64,000 bases of DNA, from the NCBI RefSeq assembly GCF_030247185.1, contig NC_080571.1, positions 13,237,631 to 13,301,630 of the forward strand. Direction: 5' to 3'. Positions 13,058 through 24,579 of this stretch are shown one piece after another. The translations under genes and the position numbers were made by a program. The notes beneath the pieces are model-generated. The model was not told the DNA's origin and made no database searches. It saw only the letters and a list, made by a program, of their open reading frames with translations. Each line of letters starts with the position of its first letter. Position 1 is the first letter of the stretch. Source of the DNA: Malaya genurostris. Its lineage: Eukaryota > Arthropoda > Insecta > Diptera > Culicidae.

Positions 13058-13880
13058 TCATGGAAGAGAAAACAGTCTAACATAAAAAAATTTAATTGGA
13101 ACTCCAATGGGCTTAATGAAATGATAAAGAAGTTTCATGTAAGGAAGGTCACGACTTAGTCTACCTTGGGTACGCAAAGAATTTATTCGTTGAGATCTGA
13201 CATCACGATTCTCCACGCATGTCCAAACGACATGATCAATATCGCGATAACCGATAGCTGGCAAGTGTTCTTTGGCGGGACGTGCTATAGAATTAGCACC
13301 ACGTTTGGCTTAACCATCGGCTTTTTCATTGCCTGGAATGGAGAAATGAGCCGGGACCCAAACTATTGTGATTTGATAAATATTATTCAATATGACGTTC
13401 AGGCACTGTTTTATTTTGCCCAAGAAAAACGGTTCATTTTTGCCAGCAGCGTTTGATCGAATTGCACTCAGACTATCTGTGAAGAGAAAATAATGGCTTG
13501 GAGATAATGTGACGATTACACTCAAACTATGATGAACTGCTGCTAACTCTACTATATAAACAGATGCAGATTCTTTAAGCCTAAATGAACCCGAAACATT
13601 ATTGTTGAATATCAAAAACCCTGTAGCCCTTCAATTCGTGATCCGTCCGTTTAAAATATTTTCTCAGAGTCAATATGCCTGAACTTAATTGTAAAATCGA
13701 GCGTAAGTGTTCCGGGATTCCACGCACTTCGTGCTGCATGGATGTGTCGTCCAACCCGTGGACAACTTGACAGCTCCCATACATCGAGAATATAAGTAAA
13801 AGTTTTGGTTCTCTGGTTCCACAATGGCGTCGTAAATGGAAAAACATTTGGAAATAACGTATCTGTTTTTCGACAATCTG
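13058..13880 (-). mobile_element. 3' end of an I-group non-LTR retrotransposon (RNase H and C-terminus), degenerate
   Basis: On the minus strand the frame at 13615-13310 reads as an RNase H domain: YIVELAAVHHSL, then LFTDSLSAI, then WVPAHFSIPGNEKADG, holding recognisable RNase H blocks. The frame at 13264-13058 continues with the C-terminal motif DIDHVVWTC...RDVRSQ. A shift separates the pieces, and the part toward 13880 is decayed reverse transcriptase sequence. The same family recurs at 53686-54486 (minus) and, as RNase H only, at 38330-38790 (plus). RNase H after reverse transcriptase is typical of the I group. Confidence 0.8.
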
Positions 13881-14099
13881 CGGTTTAAGTTTTTATATTT
13901 AAATAAGTAAAATAAATTTTGCTTGTATTTCTTGACATTAATAAAATAATTATGATGATAAGTTACTATGGTTTAGTATAAGTATAATTTTTCTCTTTTC
14001 ATCCAATAGAAGGTTTAAAAGTAGTTCATCACATTTCAATGAACAATTAACTGTTCGCTCTCATATCTCATCCAAGTCAGTCGATATAACAAAACCGCT

Positions 14100-14970
14100 T
14101 ACGTTCGGGACGGAAGAATCCAAGTACAGTATTGTGTAGTGAGCAATAGAACGACCTCGAAATGAGTGAACCAAACGAACAAAAGCTACCACCGACACGA
14201 AAGAATACAATTGTTGTTGACTTCAGTCAGTGCAAAATTCGACCTTCGAAGTGCGTGTGCATGATCTTCCCTCAAGCGTCACCGATTCTTATATTTGCAA
14301 AACTATGTCCCAATACGGAAAAATTCTCTCTATCGAAAAAGAAAAAAGGAAGAATTTTTTCCTCGGTATTCTAAATGGCGTACGTTTATTATGCATACAC
14401 TTGAAGAAGCCTATACCTTATTATGTGATTTTCGGTCAAGATATAAGAATTCCGTGCAAATCACTTGTTACCTATGACAATCAGATGGCCACATGTCAAT
14501 ATTGCCAAAAAGCTGTTCACTACGGTAAGCCATGTGATAAACTGGACAAGGAGACAACTACACCAAAGGACAACGGTGCTTCCTTCACACCAACCCCAGT
14601 ACATCTGTGGCAGCCACCAACAACAATGAAGCATTCCCTTCAACTAAACCAACCAACCAGCAACAACCAATGTACAACAAGGCGCATCTACAGAAACTCT
14701 CAACGAGCCCAAGACTACGATCAACAAGGAAAACGAAAAGAAAACGGAAATCACACACAACACCGACGATGAAGCAATGGATGATGAGATAAGCCGCGGA
14801 CGAAGTGACCCCCGATCCTCGTTGGATGGAAATGGAAACTCATTTCCTCCTAGAAAAAGGGTGACAACGAGATCCAATAGCGAAAAAAATTTTTTTTTTG
14901 TTAACAAAAATGTAAGCCAATCGGCTACGTAAAGCTTTTACGCATAAAGGCCAGAATAAAAAAAATTATT
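14100..14970 (+). mobile_element. I-group retrotransposon ORF1 remnant with internal deletion and its 3' end
   Basis: The ATG at 14162 opens with KNTIVVDFSQCKIRPS, the usual start of ORF1 in mosquito I-type elements. A deletion then joins, in another frame, to EVRVHDLPSSVTDSY (from about 14245) and a zinc-knuckle-like CQYCQKAVHYGKPC. The tail at 14910-14965 (AATCGGCTACGTAAAGC, then AATAAA-like and TTA repeats) resembles the 3' end at about 39630-39680. Reverse transcriptase is absent, so this is a deleted, inactive copy. Confidence 0.7.
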
Positions 14971-15455
14971 ATTATAAAATGAACAATGAACCTGAAGTAA
15001 TTTATTCTACTGAATCTTGAAGAACAATATTAATAATTGACAAACCAAGATTAAATTTATGAAATACCCTTTATCCGAGTCGTTAGAAAATCATCCAATG
15101 ATAACAAATACTCCGACAAATGGCTACTAATTCTTTGCGTGTTTATTGATACGACTAAATACGTTAGAGAAAATTCAGCAGCTGCAAAGTTCATATGGGT
15201 GGTCTATAATAAAACTGAAACTGAAACAAATGTATCCCCAGCAAGCTGTTTTGGTTTTATTTCTTCGAACAGTTCTACTGTCAAATTTAAAACTGGTATA
15301 CGCTGCCGTTCTATTTTTTCTATATTTGAAACACTGATAAAACGGTGCTGGGGCTGCCAGTTTATTTTGTTATAATTTCTAGATTTAAATTTTAAAACTG
15401 ACATAAATTATGCATCTAGAACAAGAACACTCCTGAATATGCCCTTAGGTACTCT
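14971..15455. other. Intergenic, nothing recognised
   Basis: Short open frames on both strands overlap each other and have no domain. No repeats with clear ends were seen. Confidence 0.5.
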
Positions 15456-15463
15456 TTAGTCAC

Positions 15464-16245
15464 CAGGGCTTGTATTGTGAATCCTCAAACAAACGAAGCA
15501 ACAAAAAAACATCTGATGTGTACACGTTGCATGACATAGCTAAATGAGAGACCTATATTAGAGAGAAACTGAATGCGTGAGAGTATATGCTACTGAGCAG
15601 ATCAATTCCCTTGCCTATAGTAAATTGCCTGTGCTCTCAGTCTCAGTTAACACATGAACTAAGCAATCCATGGCAATGTAATGAAATGTAGGATTCGCTC
15701 TCGATAGTATTGTATGAGAAAAAAGGCCTTACTTCACGGCGTGCTACATGACCCGAAGCAAAGTCAAATAGGCAATGTTTACGGTGTTTTCACAGTGTAG
15801 ATTTACAGAAATCATTTTTGAACGTAATGTTCGCATTCTAAGACCAAATTTGATCACATTTCAAACATACTTTAAACATTTTATAGGAGAAATTTTGCAT
15901 TTGAACCCATTTCCAGAACGATCAATTTGTTTCTTGGGAGTTTACACTGTGTACATATCCTAGAAACATTAAAAGTAATGTTCTTTAAATTAATATTCAT
16001 CGGAACTAAAAGTTATGAATCTAGTTTCTTCATAGACATCTTCAATATGAGAACCATTCATCAAATGCTAACCTCGTGAAGCATAGGTCTCAGCAAGCGG
16101 GCATATTCATGAACTAATGAACGAACGAAGCAGCTCTCCTGGCTTGGGTTGCGCTGTGAATTCTACCTGAAGTACGAATGTGTGTGAATAGCACAGATGG
16201 TGAAACCCTTTTGTTAATATTCGTTGCTTCAATTTGCAAGCCCTG
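15464..16245. mobile_element. hAT-like non-autonomous element
   Basis: CAGGGCTTG at 15464 is inverted as CAAGCCCTG at 16237-16245, with further imperfect matching inward (GAAGCAAC near both ends). The flanks are TTAGTCAC (15456-15463) and TTAGTCAT (16246-16253), an 8-bp duplication with one change, as expected for a hAT-type insertion. No transposase frame lies inside. Confidence 0.75.
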
Positions 16246-16253
16246 TTAGTCAT

Positions 16254-17113
16254 ACACCACATTTAAAAAAAAACTTAATTTCTAACTCTATCAATTACTA
16301 CTAATAGTTTTCTTTTCAGAAAAAAGAGAAAACGTTAGGCAGAGTGGATTAAAAGAAATAAAAATTACAAAATACGCATGTACACTAGCGCCGTCCTGAA
16401 TTCAGTGGAACATATATGAAATAGGCTCATTTCTGTCAGGTTGTGTATGGGTTGATAGAGATAGGCAAAAAGTGCATTATAAGGAAACGGCAGCAATAAC
16501 AATATTTTAAAAAGACGAAAAGCTTTCACTACGGCAAATTGCAGTAAAACTGGGAACGAAACATTTGAAAATTTCCCTCGCCGTACGGAAAAGGCAAGCG
16601 GTCAGCCATCTTGTCATTTTCGTGCAGTTTTCGTTCTAACCTAAAAATAAAATTTCCCCTTTCACAGCACGATGATGTTCGCCTCGCCACTCATCATAGC
16701 CTACCTACATGTTATTTAGATTTCTAAGAAGTTTAATCTTTTTTAGTTTTCTAATTAGTATTTAAGGCATTATTAAGGTTAAAGCAGAGATTTAAGTATA
16801 ATTATTTTAATAATTGAAACGTAAAGAAGCAGATACCGATAAAATATAGACTGTAAGTAAGTTAGTTTTATCGTAAAACAGAATAATTCGGGGCAAAAGT
16901 GCGTTTCGATCGTGAAGCACCATTTTTTCGTAGAGAAAATTTTCGCTTGGAGTGATTTGGTGAGCAAATAGGAAGAAGAAGAAGAAGAATAATCAAGTTG
17001 TACGGGAATCCGCGCGTGCCGACAGTGAAGCTAAGTAAAGCGAAAAAGAAGAAGAAGAAGCTCGGCTCGAAGGTGCGTTACACGTTCATTTGGCCAAAAT
17101 TAGTACATACGGA
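16254..17113 (+). promoter_or_regulatory. Upstream region and probable 5' UTR of the Hrb27C-like gene
   Basis: No gene lies here. From about 16970 to 17065 the plus strand is rich in GAA/AAG triplets and leads straight to the ATG at 17114, which suits a leader. A possible initiator lies in the GTCAGCCATCTTG stretch near 16600. The transcription start cannot be fixed from sequence, and an upstream non-coding exon is possible. Confidence 0.4.
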
Positions 17114-18313
17114 ATGCATCCGTCGAAGAAAATGAACGCGGCGGAACTTGATGATCATGAGAAGGGCAAGCTGTTTGTTGGCGGTCTGTCCTGGGAGACG
17201 ACTCAGGAGAATTTGCAGCGTTACTTCGGCCGCTACGGTGAGGTCATTGACTGCGTGGTTATGAAAAACAACGAGACGGGCCGCTCCCGCGGGTTCGGCT
17301 TTGTGACATTTGCCGATCCGGATAACGTCGAGCGAGCACTGGATAACGGACCGCACACGCTGGATGGCCGCACCATAGATCCGAAACCGTGCAATCCGAG
17401 GTCTCTGCATAAACCGAAACGTACCGGTGGCTACCCGAAAGTCTTTCTGGGTGGCCTGCCCCCAAACATAACCGAAACGGATCTGCGAAGTTTTTTCTGC
17501 CGATATGGTAACGTGATGGAGGTGGTAATTATGTACGACCAGGAGAAAAAGAAAAGCCGCGGATTTGGTTTTCTGTCATTCGAAAACGAGGCGGCCGTCG
17601 AACGTGCGACAGCGGAGCATTTCGTGAATATCAGTGGCAAACAGGTGGAAATTAAGAAGGCCGAACCGCGCGATGGCAGTGGTAACAATAACAGTATGAA
17701 TGCCGATTCCTACCAGTGGGGATCACCGCAAGCTCCACCGATGGGCAATGGCCAGATGGGAGGCCCACCGATCAATATGCAGTCCAACATGATGCAAGGT
17801 TATCAAGGTTGGGGTGCCTCTCAGCCGCAGCAAGGTTACGGTGGTTACGGAGCATCGGCTGGAGCCGCCAATGCATATCAAGGTTGGGGTGCCCCACCAC
17901 CACAGCAGTGGGGCAACTACAATGCAACGCCGCAGCAAACGCAAGGTTACGGTGGGTATGACATGTACAACAGTTCCGGTGCCGGTAGTGCCGGCGGCTA
18001 CGGTTCGGGCAACTGGAACTCATGGAACATGCCACCGAACACGGGATCTACCGGATCGGCCGATATGTACTCACGGCCACAGTCCGGTCCGACGGCTGGT
18101 CCTGCTGGTTCGGCTGGCCCAACGGCGGGTGGACCTTCGAAACCGGGTTCCGAGTATGGTGGTGGTTCGGCGTACGGTTCCGGGGCTGCCGGTGGTTACG
18201 GTGGCTACTATCAGAACGAACAGAATACCGCGGCCGCCTACAACAACCGGCCGAGGTCGGCCTACGGTGGCGGCAACGATGCCACGTCGCAGCCACCTTA
18301 TCCAGCATTTTGA
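17114..18313 (+). CDS. Hrb27C: Hrb27C/hrp48-like hnRNP, two RRMs and a G/Y/Q-rich tail
   Basis: RNA-binding protein of the hnRNP A/B (DAZAP1-like) group. In Drosophila the homologue acts in splicing, mRNA localisation and translational control. Single coding exon, 399 residues. RRM1 carries RNP2 LFVGGL (20-25) and RNP1 RGFGFVTF (59-66). RRM2 carries VFLGGL (110-115) and RGFGFLSF (149-156). The linker GPHTLDGRTIDPKPCNPR and the end of RRM2 (GKQVEIKKAEPRDGSG) are near-diagnostic for Hrb27C. From about 190 to the end is a low-complexity region with YQGWG, QQTQGYGGYDMYN and SWNSWNMPPN blocks also found in the fly protein. The start is the first ATG in frame (17114), and a second ATG at 17132 is equally well placed. 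After the TGA the frame stays open and coding-like to 18478. Confidence 0.95.
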   Translation: MHPSKKMNAAELDDHEKGKLFVGGLSWETTQENLQRYFGRYGEVIDCVVMKNNETGRSRGFGFVTFADPDNVERALDNGPHTLDGRTIDPKPCNPRSLHKPKRTGGYPKVFLGGLPPNITETDLRSFFCRYGNVMEVVIMYDQEKKKSRGFGFLSFENEAAVERATAEHFVNISGKQVEIKKAEPRDGSGNNNSMNADSYQWGSPQAPPMGNGQMGGPPINMQSNMMQGYQGWGASQPQQGYGGYGASAGAANAYQGWGAPPPQQWGNYNATPQQTQGYGGYDMYNSSGAGSAGGYGSGNWNSWNMPPNTGSTGSADMYSRPQSGPTAGPAGSAGPTAGGPSKPGSEYGGGSAYGSGAAGGYGGYYQNEQNTAAAYNNRPRSAYGGGNDATSQPPYPAF

Positions 18314-18478
18314 GAGATGACGACGACGACGAGCAGGATGCAACCGCCGCAGTCCCAGCCGATGCATTTTGCCCAGCACCAACACCAGCAACTGCCCGTC
18401 ACGGTGTCCACAATGACGGCAGCGGCAACGGCGGCTGCAACCTCCTTCGATCGAAGCATGATTGGAACGAAATCATAA
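18314..18478 (+). other. In-frame coding-like extension after the Hrb27C stop (readthrough or alternative C-terminus)
   Basis: Directly after the TGA (18311-18313) the same frame is open for 54 codons to TAA at 18476-18478. By my count 38 of the 54 third positions are G or C. The translation is rich in Met, Gln, His, Thr and Ala (MQPPQSQPMHFAQHQHQQLP, then an Ala/Thr run). GC content falls sharply just after 18480, so the compositional edge matches the second stop, not the first. The base after TGA is G, not the leaky C, so alternative splicing or a recent stop are rival explanations. Confidence 0.5.
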
Positions 18479-21400
18479 AATGAAAAGAATTATTTCTTAT
18501 ATTTTTAAACTTGAAGCAAACACTAATTATACATATATTATATTGAAAGATGAAGTTGAAGAGGGAAGTACGGAGAAAGGAGAGAACAATTATACATATA
18601 TTATCAAACAGAAGGAATAAAACGCAGACAGAGAGAAGTTTAAATTAAAATGCAAAACACACAATTGGAAAGAAGGCAAAGAAAAAACATACAAGCGTAA
18701 GCAGAAATACACATCTAATATAACTTTATTGACTAGGCTTAGGAGCGAAGCAGATGAAAGATGAAAGCGGAGAAATCAGAAGAAATTGTTCAAACTATTG
18801 ATTATTAAAATGATGAATAAAAACCAGAAGTAAAACCTTTGGAAATAAGAGTAAAATCCCGTTTCAAACGTTTACGAAGCCACATCAGTAAATAATAAAG
18901 CAAAAAAGAAGAAGCATAAACACACTCCGGTAGCAGTTAAACAATAACAAACAAAAAAACGAACTTTTCTCATTCACTTTCACACAGACACACCCACACA
19001 AACAACTTAAGAGGTAATTCAAAAACACAGTCGTATTTTTAGATGACGTTTTCGGAGTGGAACGTTTCAAGTGAAATTCGTTCGTTCTGTCGAAAGGTGG
19101 GGCAAATTTCGCAAACAACAAACAAAACTCTTCTTAGTTCAGTCTTAAGTGTTAGTCCCTCGTTATTAGAAGAAAAAACAACCAGATTTAAACAAAATCA
19201 AAATAAGAAAAAACACGAAAATGATGGCAAAAAAATTGTAAAAAAAATGTGTCACCACTGAGTGAAACAAGTAAAACTCAAGCAAAATTTATTTCTTTTT
19301 CTGCACCCAACAACAACACAAACGCAAAGAAGCATTGGTTTTTCTTTCAAAACGGAAGCCTCGTTGCTCCTCCACCCCGTCGTTAAAGGAAGTCCCTTTC
19401 CTGTGTTCCCCCTGCCCCGTCCACCAAAAAATATACCGAATACAAACTACTGCATGGTGTAAGATGAGAAAACAAAACAAGAAACAAACAAAAAAAAACA
19501 GCAAAATCCCCTCAAACACAAAACTTTTTTTTGTCTATAACGAAACGATAAGGATATACATTACTATACTTAATCAGGTACCCATAATAATAAACGAAAA
19601 AAAAAACTATAAAAAAAAGATGAGAGGTTAAATAGATGAAAACACTATCCAAACCGAACGAGAGAGCGAAAGAGATAAGAGAGAATAGAAGCGGTGCGCG
19701 TCTGATTCTGTTTTTTTTTGTTTTCTAAGTAGGACTTTAAAGAGCAAGTGATTGATTTATCGTTTTGTTTTGTTTTCGTTCATGTGATTTTCAGTTCATT
19801 TTTTTTAACTTTTTGATTAAGCTTACTCCCTAAGGAAAAAACACAATAAAATGAAGAGACTTAGAGCCTGAAGCCTGTTTTTTAAATGATTACTTTTTAA
19901 GTTTGTCGTCGTTCGTTGTAAGGATCTAATCTTTATCGGGATAGAAGCAAAAGTAAGAGAAACAACCTCTTCCCCCCCTTCCCCGAAAGCAGGCGCGTTT
20001 TTTAAAGTTTAAAACTCTTAGAGGTACATTTTTTTTTAAAAAAAGGTGAAGTTGATCACGAACCCATCCCCCCCCCCCCCTCTTCTATAAGTGAACACAG
20101 ATTAAGGAAGCAACTAAATAGAGAATATTACTCTTGTAATCTTAGAGATGAGCAAGCTAAAAGATGAATAAATAAAGTAACGTTTTTGTTTTCGAAACGG
20201 TATTGATAAACGTATGGAAAACCTCCTTTTGATCAATCGTATTAAGCTTAACTTTAGGAGAAGAGACATACAATGGAAACTGAGGTAATGATTTGTTTTT
20301 TTAAACACTAACGATAAACTAGATGAGAGATTTAAGCGAAACCTGATGAGCCAGAAGAGAAAGAAAGCAGTCTAGAGAATAATTATTATGGGTAAGTTTG
20401 ATACAACATAAGCGAAAACCAACAAATTAGAGAAGCGAAAGGTCACCGGGAAGCACCGTCTTCTCGTTTTTCTTTCATTTCGTAAGGACAAAGATAAACT
20501 ACAAGTTTAAAGGTAACCTCTTAGCAATGATAAAGAAGAAGAAGAAGAAAGCAGAATAAGAAGAATAAAACGTTTCACCTGATTAGTAATTCAAGCATTA
20601 GACACCCGAAAACAGCAGGCATCCGACTTGAGATTTTTTTCTGTATTCCTACGAAACATTTACATATGGTTAAAAGATGGTAAAGCTAGAAAAAGAAATA
20701 AGTTACTTCTAATGATTCTGAACCTGAGAGATCCACATTCAAAGCAAGAATCAAACAACCAACAACAACAAAACAAACAAACAAACAAACAAAAATCACT
20801 ACTAAGCTCATTCAACTACTGAATTCATTGATAAATTAAGGAGAAGAACGATTGAACAATGAAGTGCGCCTGCCGTGAGCCTACACAGGCAGTGCCGCTC
20901 GTTCCTTTTGTGTGTTTAGATATTCTTCGTCGGGACTTGTACAAAAACAAAAAAAAAGTAAACAAACAAACAAACTACAAGCGTTTTATAACAAACAAAC
21001 TATTTAGCACTTTGATGCGTACTCTAAGGGATAAGTGTCTTCGGTTTTCTTTCCTGTTTTGTCACCAGACATCTATTTCTCGGTGTCCGTCATTCTTTTT
21101 AATTTGTCGTGTTAGTTTGTTCTACATTCTACGCCTAAGCCGCCTAAGTGGAGTAACGAACCGTGGCCACCGAACAGATCAGCGAACATACATTTTCACT
21201 GTGTTCCGCAGATTCCGTTCAGCAGGATTGAGTCCCTGCTGAGTGAGTGTGGAGAAGACCGCTTTCGGTCCGATGGTGTCAAGTTTTTCCGTATATATTT
21301 TGGGTTTGAGTATGGTTTCCTTTGTAATCATTATTTTTCGTTTTACTTTTTTTTTTTCATTTTCGTCGTCTTAAATAATACAACTGAATAAAAATAAAAT

Positions 21401-21560
21401 AAATTGAAGAAAAAAAAAACATTATATTTTGTCTAGTATAGCAGAAGCAGTGGTGAAGATAATCTAATTATTTTTTTTTTCGTAAACATAATTATGCTGA
21501 TTCTTTTATTCCTGTTCAATTCGAAGTAAAAGAAGGTCAAATAAAATGAGAAAAATAGTT
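18479..21560 (+). other. Probable long 3' UTR of the Hrb27C-like gene
   Basis: An A-rich plus-strand tract with many GAAGAA and AACAAA words, long homopolymers (A runs, a run of about 12 C near 20071) and several AATAAA signals: near 18617, 18817, 19845, 20169, 20565, 21387 and 21540. It contains no coding frame with a domain; the frames at 20859-21242 and elsewhere look random. Long 3' UTRs with alternative poly(A) sites are usual for hnRNP genes in flies. The exact end is inferred. Confidence 0.5.
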
Positions 21561-21663
21561 TTGTTTTGTTTTTATTTGTTTGAGAAATTTAGTTTTCTAT
21601 GCTTGCTTTGTTTTATAGTTATTAAATTTACATTTTTTAGATTATGTTTATGAATTACAAAAT

Positions 21664-22110
21664 TTAGGGCAGTGCGGTGGCGTTCGATAACTGCATCTCA
21701 ATTATTAGATGAGGAAAATACTGGATCAAGTGTACGATCGTGTGGACATCAGCCCGCTCGATTTTAGCTGCCCGTACGAAGGGTGGTTCTCCTAGCAGCT
21801 GTTGCAATTTGCCGCACTTTTCTTTCGAAAACACTAAGAGCGCATTGGTCATCCGCCAACTTAGAGCTGGTCTTGTGACCATAGGGAACAACCGGTTTAA
21901 CGAGCGTTTTGTAGATGGTCAATATTGTGCGGTGGCGTACTTTACTCGGTCGAGCGCTGAGTGCACGTCAAATATTAGAGCCCACTGAGAGACGATTTTT
22001 GAGTTGTGATTTAATGTGTTTGTGCATCAACACATTGAATCAGATTCTTATGACATTGTCTCGCTTGTATTTCCCATCCACCAGAGTTGCCATGGGGGCG
22101 GCCAACGTTT
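21664..22110 (-). mobile_element. RTE-clade retrotransposon, C-terminal part of the reverse transcriptase ORF
   Basis: The minus strand in one frame reads RHRTILTIYKTLVKPVVPYG, then ALSVFERKVRQI. This is the usual C-terminal block of RTE polyproteins (IYKTLIRPVLTYG ... VFERRILR). Stops and shifts interrupt it. It probably continues the element at 23385-27840, from which it is separated by about 1.2 kb of inserted DNA. Confidence 0.7.
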
Positions 22111-22459
22111 GAATCGATGCCATTTCAATCCAATTCTCAAAACATGTTCTCATATGCTGCAAAACGCATTCGGTTCAGTAGCCAGTTATGTTTAGCTCGA
22201 GACATGAAATTCAATCGCTTGCGGTATAAATCACGATGCGGTTCGACTTTGTTTTCGTACATTAATGCTCGTGCTCGTTTTGAGTATCAGCAAAAACCAA
22301 ACCGAAAATCTGGGTTGTGTTGGCAGCTCTGTGGTTTAAGCGATCAGCGATGAGTTTCATCTTTACCATCATTTTACGGATTGCATCGTAAATCATGAGG
22401 TGAGCTGATGAATAGAAAAAAAAAATCGAATCTTATGAGCGAATTTTTGTCACCCTTGG

Positions 22460-23212
22460 CTAGAAGTGTGCGAAACAGCTCATACCGGTGAGCAGCTTCG
22501 ATCAGCTCACTAAAGTGAATCGATTCAATGTATCAGCTCATTTAGATTGAACTGAAGGTTAGTTTTGAGCGTCGTTTTCCTTGCGTCATTTTTCTTTCAT
22601 ATGCATGATCGAAATCATTGATGCACAAAGAACAAAATGCTATGCGAACTCACTTGTCTGCGAATCATTATTATGTCACTTTGTAGAATATCTGCAAAAG
22701 TGGTCCTTAGCCTACTGAGTGAGAGGTAATATTTCTAATTGACAATGGCTCATTCAATCTGTTAAAGAACGAAAGCTCATGTACACATTTCATCTTATTT
22801 AGAACTAGCGATGTCGGAAATTTCGAGTTACTCGATTATTCAATAATCGAGTATAATTTTGAAACTAATCGATTGAAATTTATTCGATTATCTGAGTTGT
22901 TATTCGATTACTCGATTATTACCATGGGATTTTTTTAATTATTCGATTAGCTCAATAATCGAATATTAGTTTTAAGCTACTCGATTATCTGAGTTATTAA
23001 TCGAATACTCGATTGATCGATCGATATTACGACATCTCTATTTAGAACTCGCTTCTCAAGAGCCGAAGATCAGTTCAGCTCGTAGCTTGTTTCCACCTTA
23101 TCGGTGCGATGAGCTGGTGAGTTGCGGTTCTTTTAAAAAGAGCTGTGAACTGTCAGCTCATTTTAAAGATTCGATTCACTGGAACAGCTCAAGAGCGAAT
23201 TGCCCATCTCTA
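22460..23212. repeat. Probable MITE rich in GAGCTG/CAGCTC words, split by a nested element
   Basis: Both sides of the nested element at 22807-23038 carry repeated CAGCTCA/TGAGCTG and GAATCGATTC words in inverted arrangement: GTGTGCGAAACAGCTC on the left, GAGCGAATTGCCCATCTCTA on the right. This suggests an element with imperfect TIRs that interrupts the RTE copy. Its ends are approximate. Confidence 0.45.
22807..23038. mobile_element. CGATTA-rich MITE with 11-bp flanking repeat
   Basis: TATTTAGAACT occurs at 22796-22806 and again at 23039-23049, directly flanking a 232-bp block. The block opens AGCGATGTCGG and closes CGACATCTC, giving short TIRs around GATGTCG. The interior is an array of ACTCGATTA/TAATCGAGT words. 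A closely related stretch fills intron 3 of the Pol alpha gene. Confidence 0.75.
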
Positions 23213-23642
23213 CCACCTGCACGAGTCTCGCCCGACAGTGTCGGGCCTGGAGCTTGTCGGGCTGCCGGGCCTAGCGAAATTCTGAAGAACCGCACGCATA
23301 TCATTCGTTTGACAAGTGACAAACCAGAAATAGTTATGTAATTCAAGCACAACTCGAATTTCCATGTTGCATTAAGACGTTACTTTGACACCCGCGCACG
23401 TGCCAGTTGTTTTTGCTTGCCGGGCGAGAAGAGTTAACATGGTGGTAACCCTATCCTCTCATGTATGTTGTTTTCGACGCCGCTATAGCCTGTTCGATAC
23501 GCCTAGCTTTGTCATTCAGTCCGATGTATGTTTCTATCATCTTCTCGAAGTTACGTGTCACAATATCAACGTCTTCAGTGAAGTTGAAAAGCTGTACAAG
23601 CTTTCGGAAGACTACCACTTGTACCACTTGTGTCAATTCTCG

Positions 23643-24113
23643 TATAAATTTTTTTTTGCATAAATATCTGTTTATTAATCCTATTTTTTGTGTATTACAT
23701 CAACATTTTACAGTACAAGTGTTTTGACCCTTTGGCCTTTCATTTTTGTTGTTCATACGATTCGTTATTAATAATAGGTGTCTTAGTTACTCTTGTTTTA
23801 CATACTAATGTTTAATCATAATATTTATTTTATTTATTATTAAAATATCTACCTACTTATAACTATCCCTAACCTAATACGTACAAATTTTGAATTATTT
23901 GTATTTCAGAGATTGAGCACCTCTCTTCAAATTTCGTGCAGTATTGTTCGAATTCTTGTTCTAGTATATCCAGGGAGGCCATCTCATGTACTTCACTGGT
24001 CCTTGTCCAAGGGGGCAGATTTAGAATCATCTTTAAGATCTTACTTTGAATGCGCTGAAGCCTAAGTTTGTGTGTTCGTGTACAGCCCCGCCAAACAGGG
24101 ACTGCGTATTCAA
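23643..24113 (-). mobile_element. 5'-truncated Jockey-clade insertion with 12-bp target duplication
   Basis: TGTCAATTCTCG flanks the insert on both sides (23631-23642 and 24114-24125). On the minus strand the insert encodes the last part of a Jockey reverse transcriptase ORF (IEYAVPVWRGCTRTHKLRLQ, LPPWTRTSEVHEMA). It continues through a 3' UTR ending AATAAACAGATATTTATGC and an A run. The host RTE frame reads straight across when the insert is removed (GARID to TSGT). Confidence 0.9.
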
Positions 24114-24579
24114 TGTCAATTCTCGCACCTTTCAAAACAATATGAAACAGGAGACAAGACAAGACAAGAGACAATCACATTACCGTATCCCTTTCCGAGA
24201 TTCGAAGGGACTCGAGAGCGTCCCAAATCCTCGGACGTACCACATCACTTTATCCATCGTTGCTTTGACCAATCGCGTCAGGTTGTCCGGAAAACCGTAT
24301 TCGTGCATAATCTGCCATACTTGTTTACGATCGATTGTGTTATATGCCACATTGAAGTTTGGTTTGAACGGTCCAAATCGGATTCTGTGTTACCTCCGTA
24401 TTCGTCGTTTCAGATTTCTCCCACTCTGGTCATCAATGTTGAACACGTCAATAAAGTGCGTTGTCTATCTCGAAATGAAACAATGGACTTGACATACTGC
24501 GCGAGTTTTGCAGGAATGGCCGGTCCATAGATGTTATGCAAAAAACCTGGATAAGCGTTTCCAATTTTTATCGTTTGTC

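Noticed and set aside
17090..17113. An upstream start eight codons before the chosen ATG
   Set aside because: It would begin at TTG (17090-17092), not ATG. The next in-frame codon that can start is the ATG at 17114.
17716..18391. Frames on both strands over the glycine-rich tail of the Hrb27C-like gene
   Set aside because: Products of the GC-rich low-complexity coding sequence. The RRM frame is the real one.
20859..21242. 127-codon frame in the 3' UTR-like tract
   Set aside because: No domain, mixed low-complexity runs, and no compositional change at its ends.
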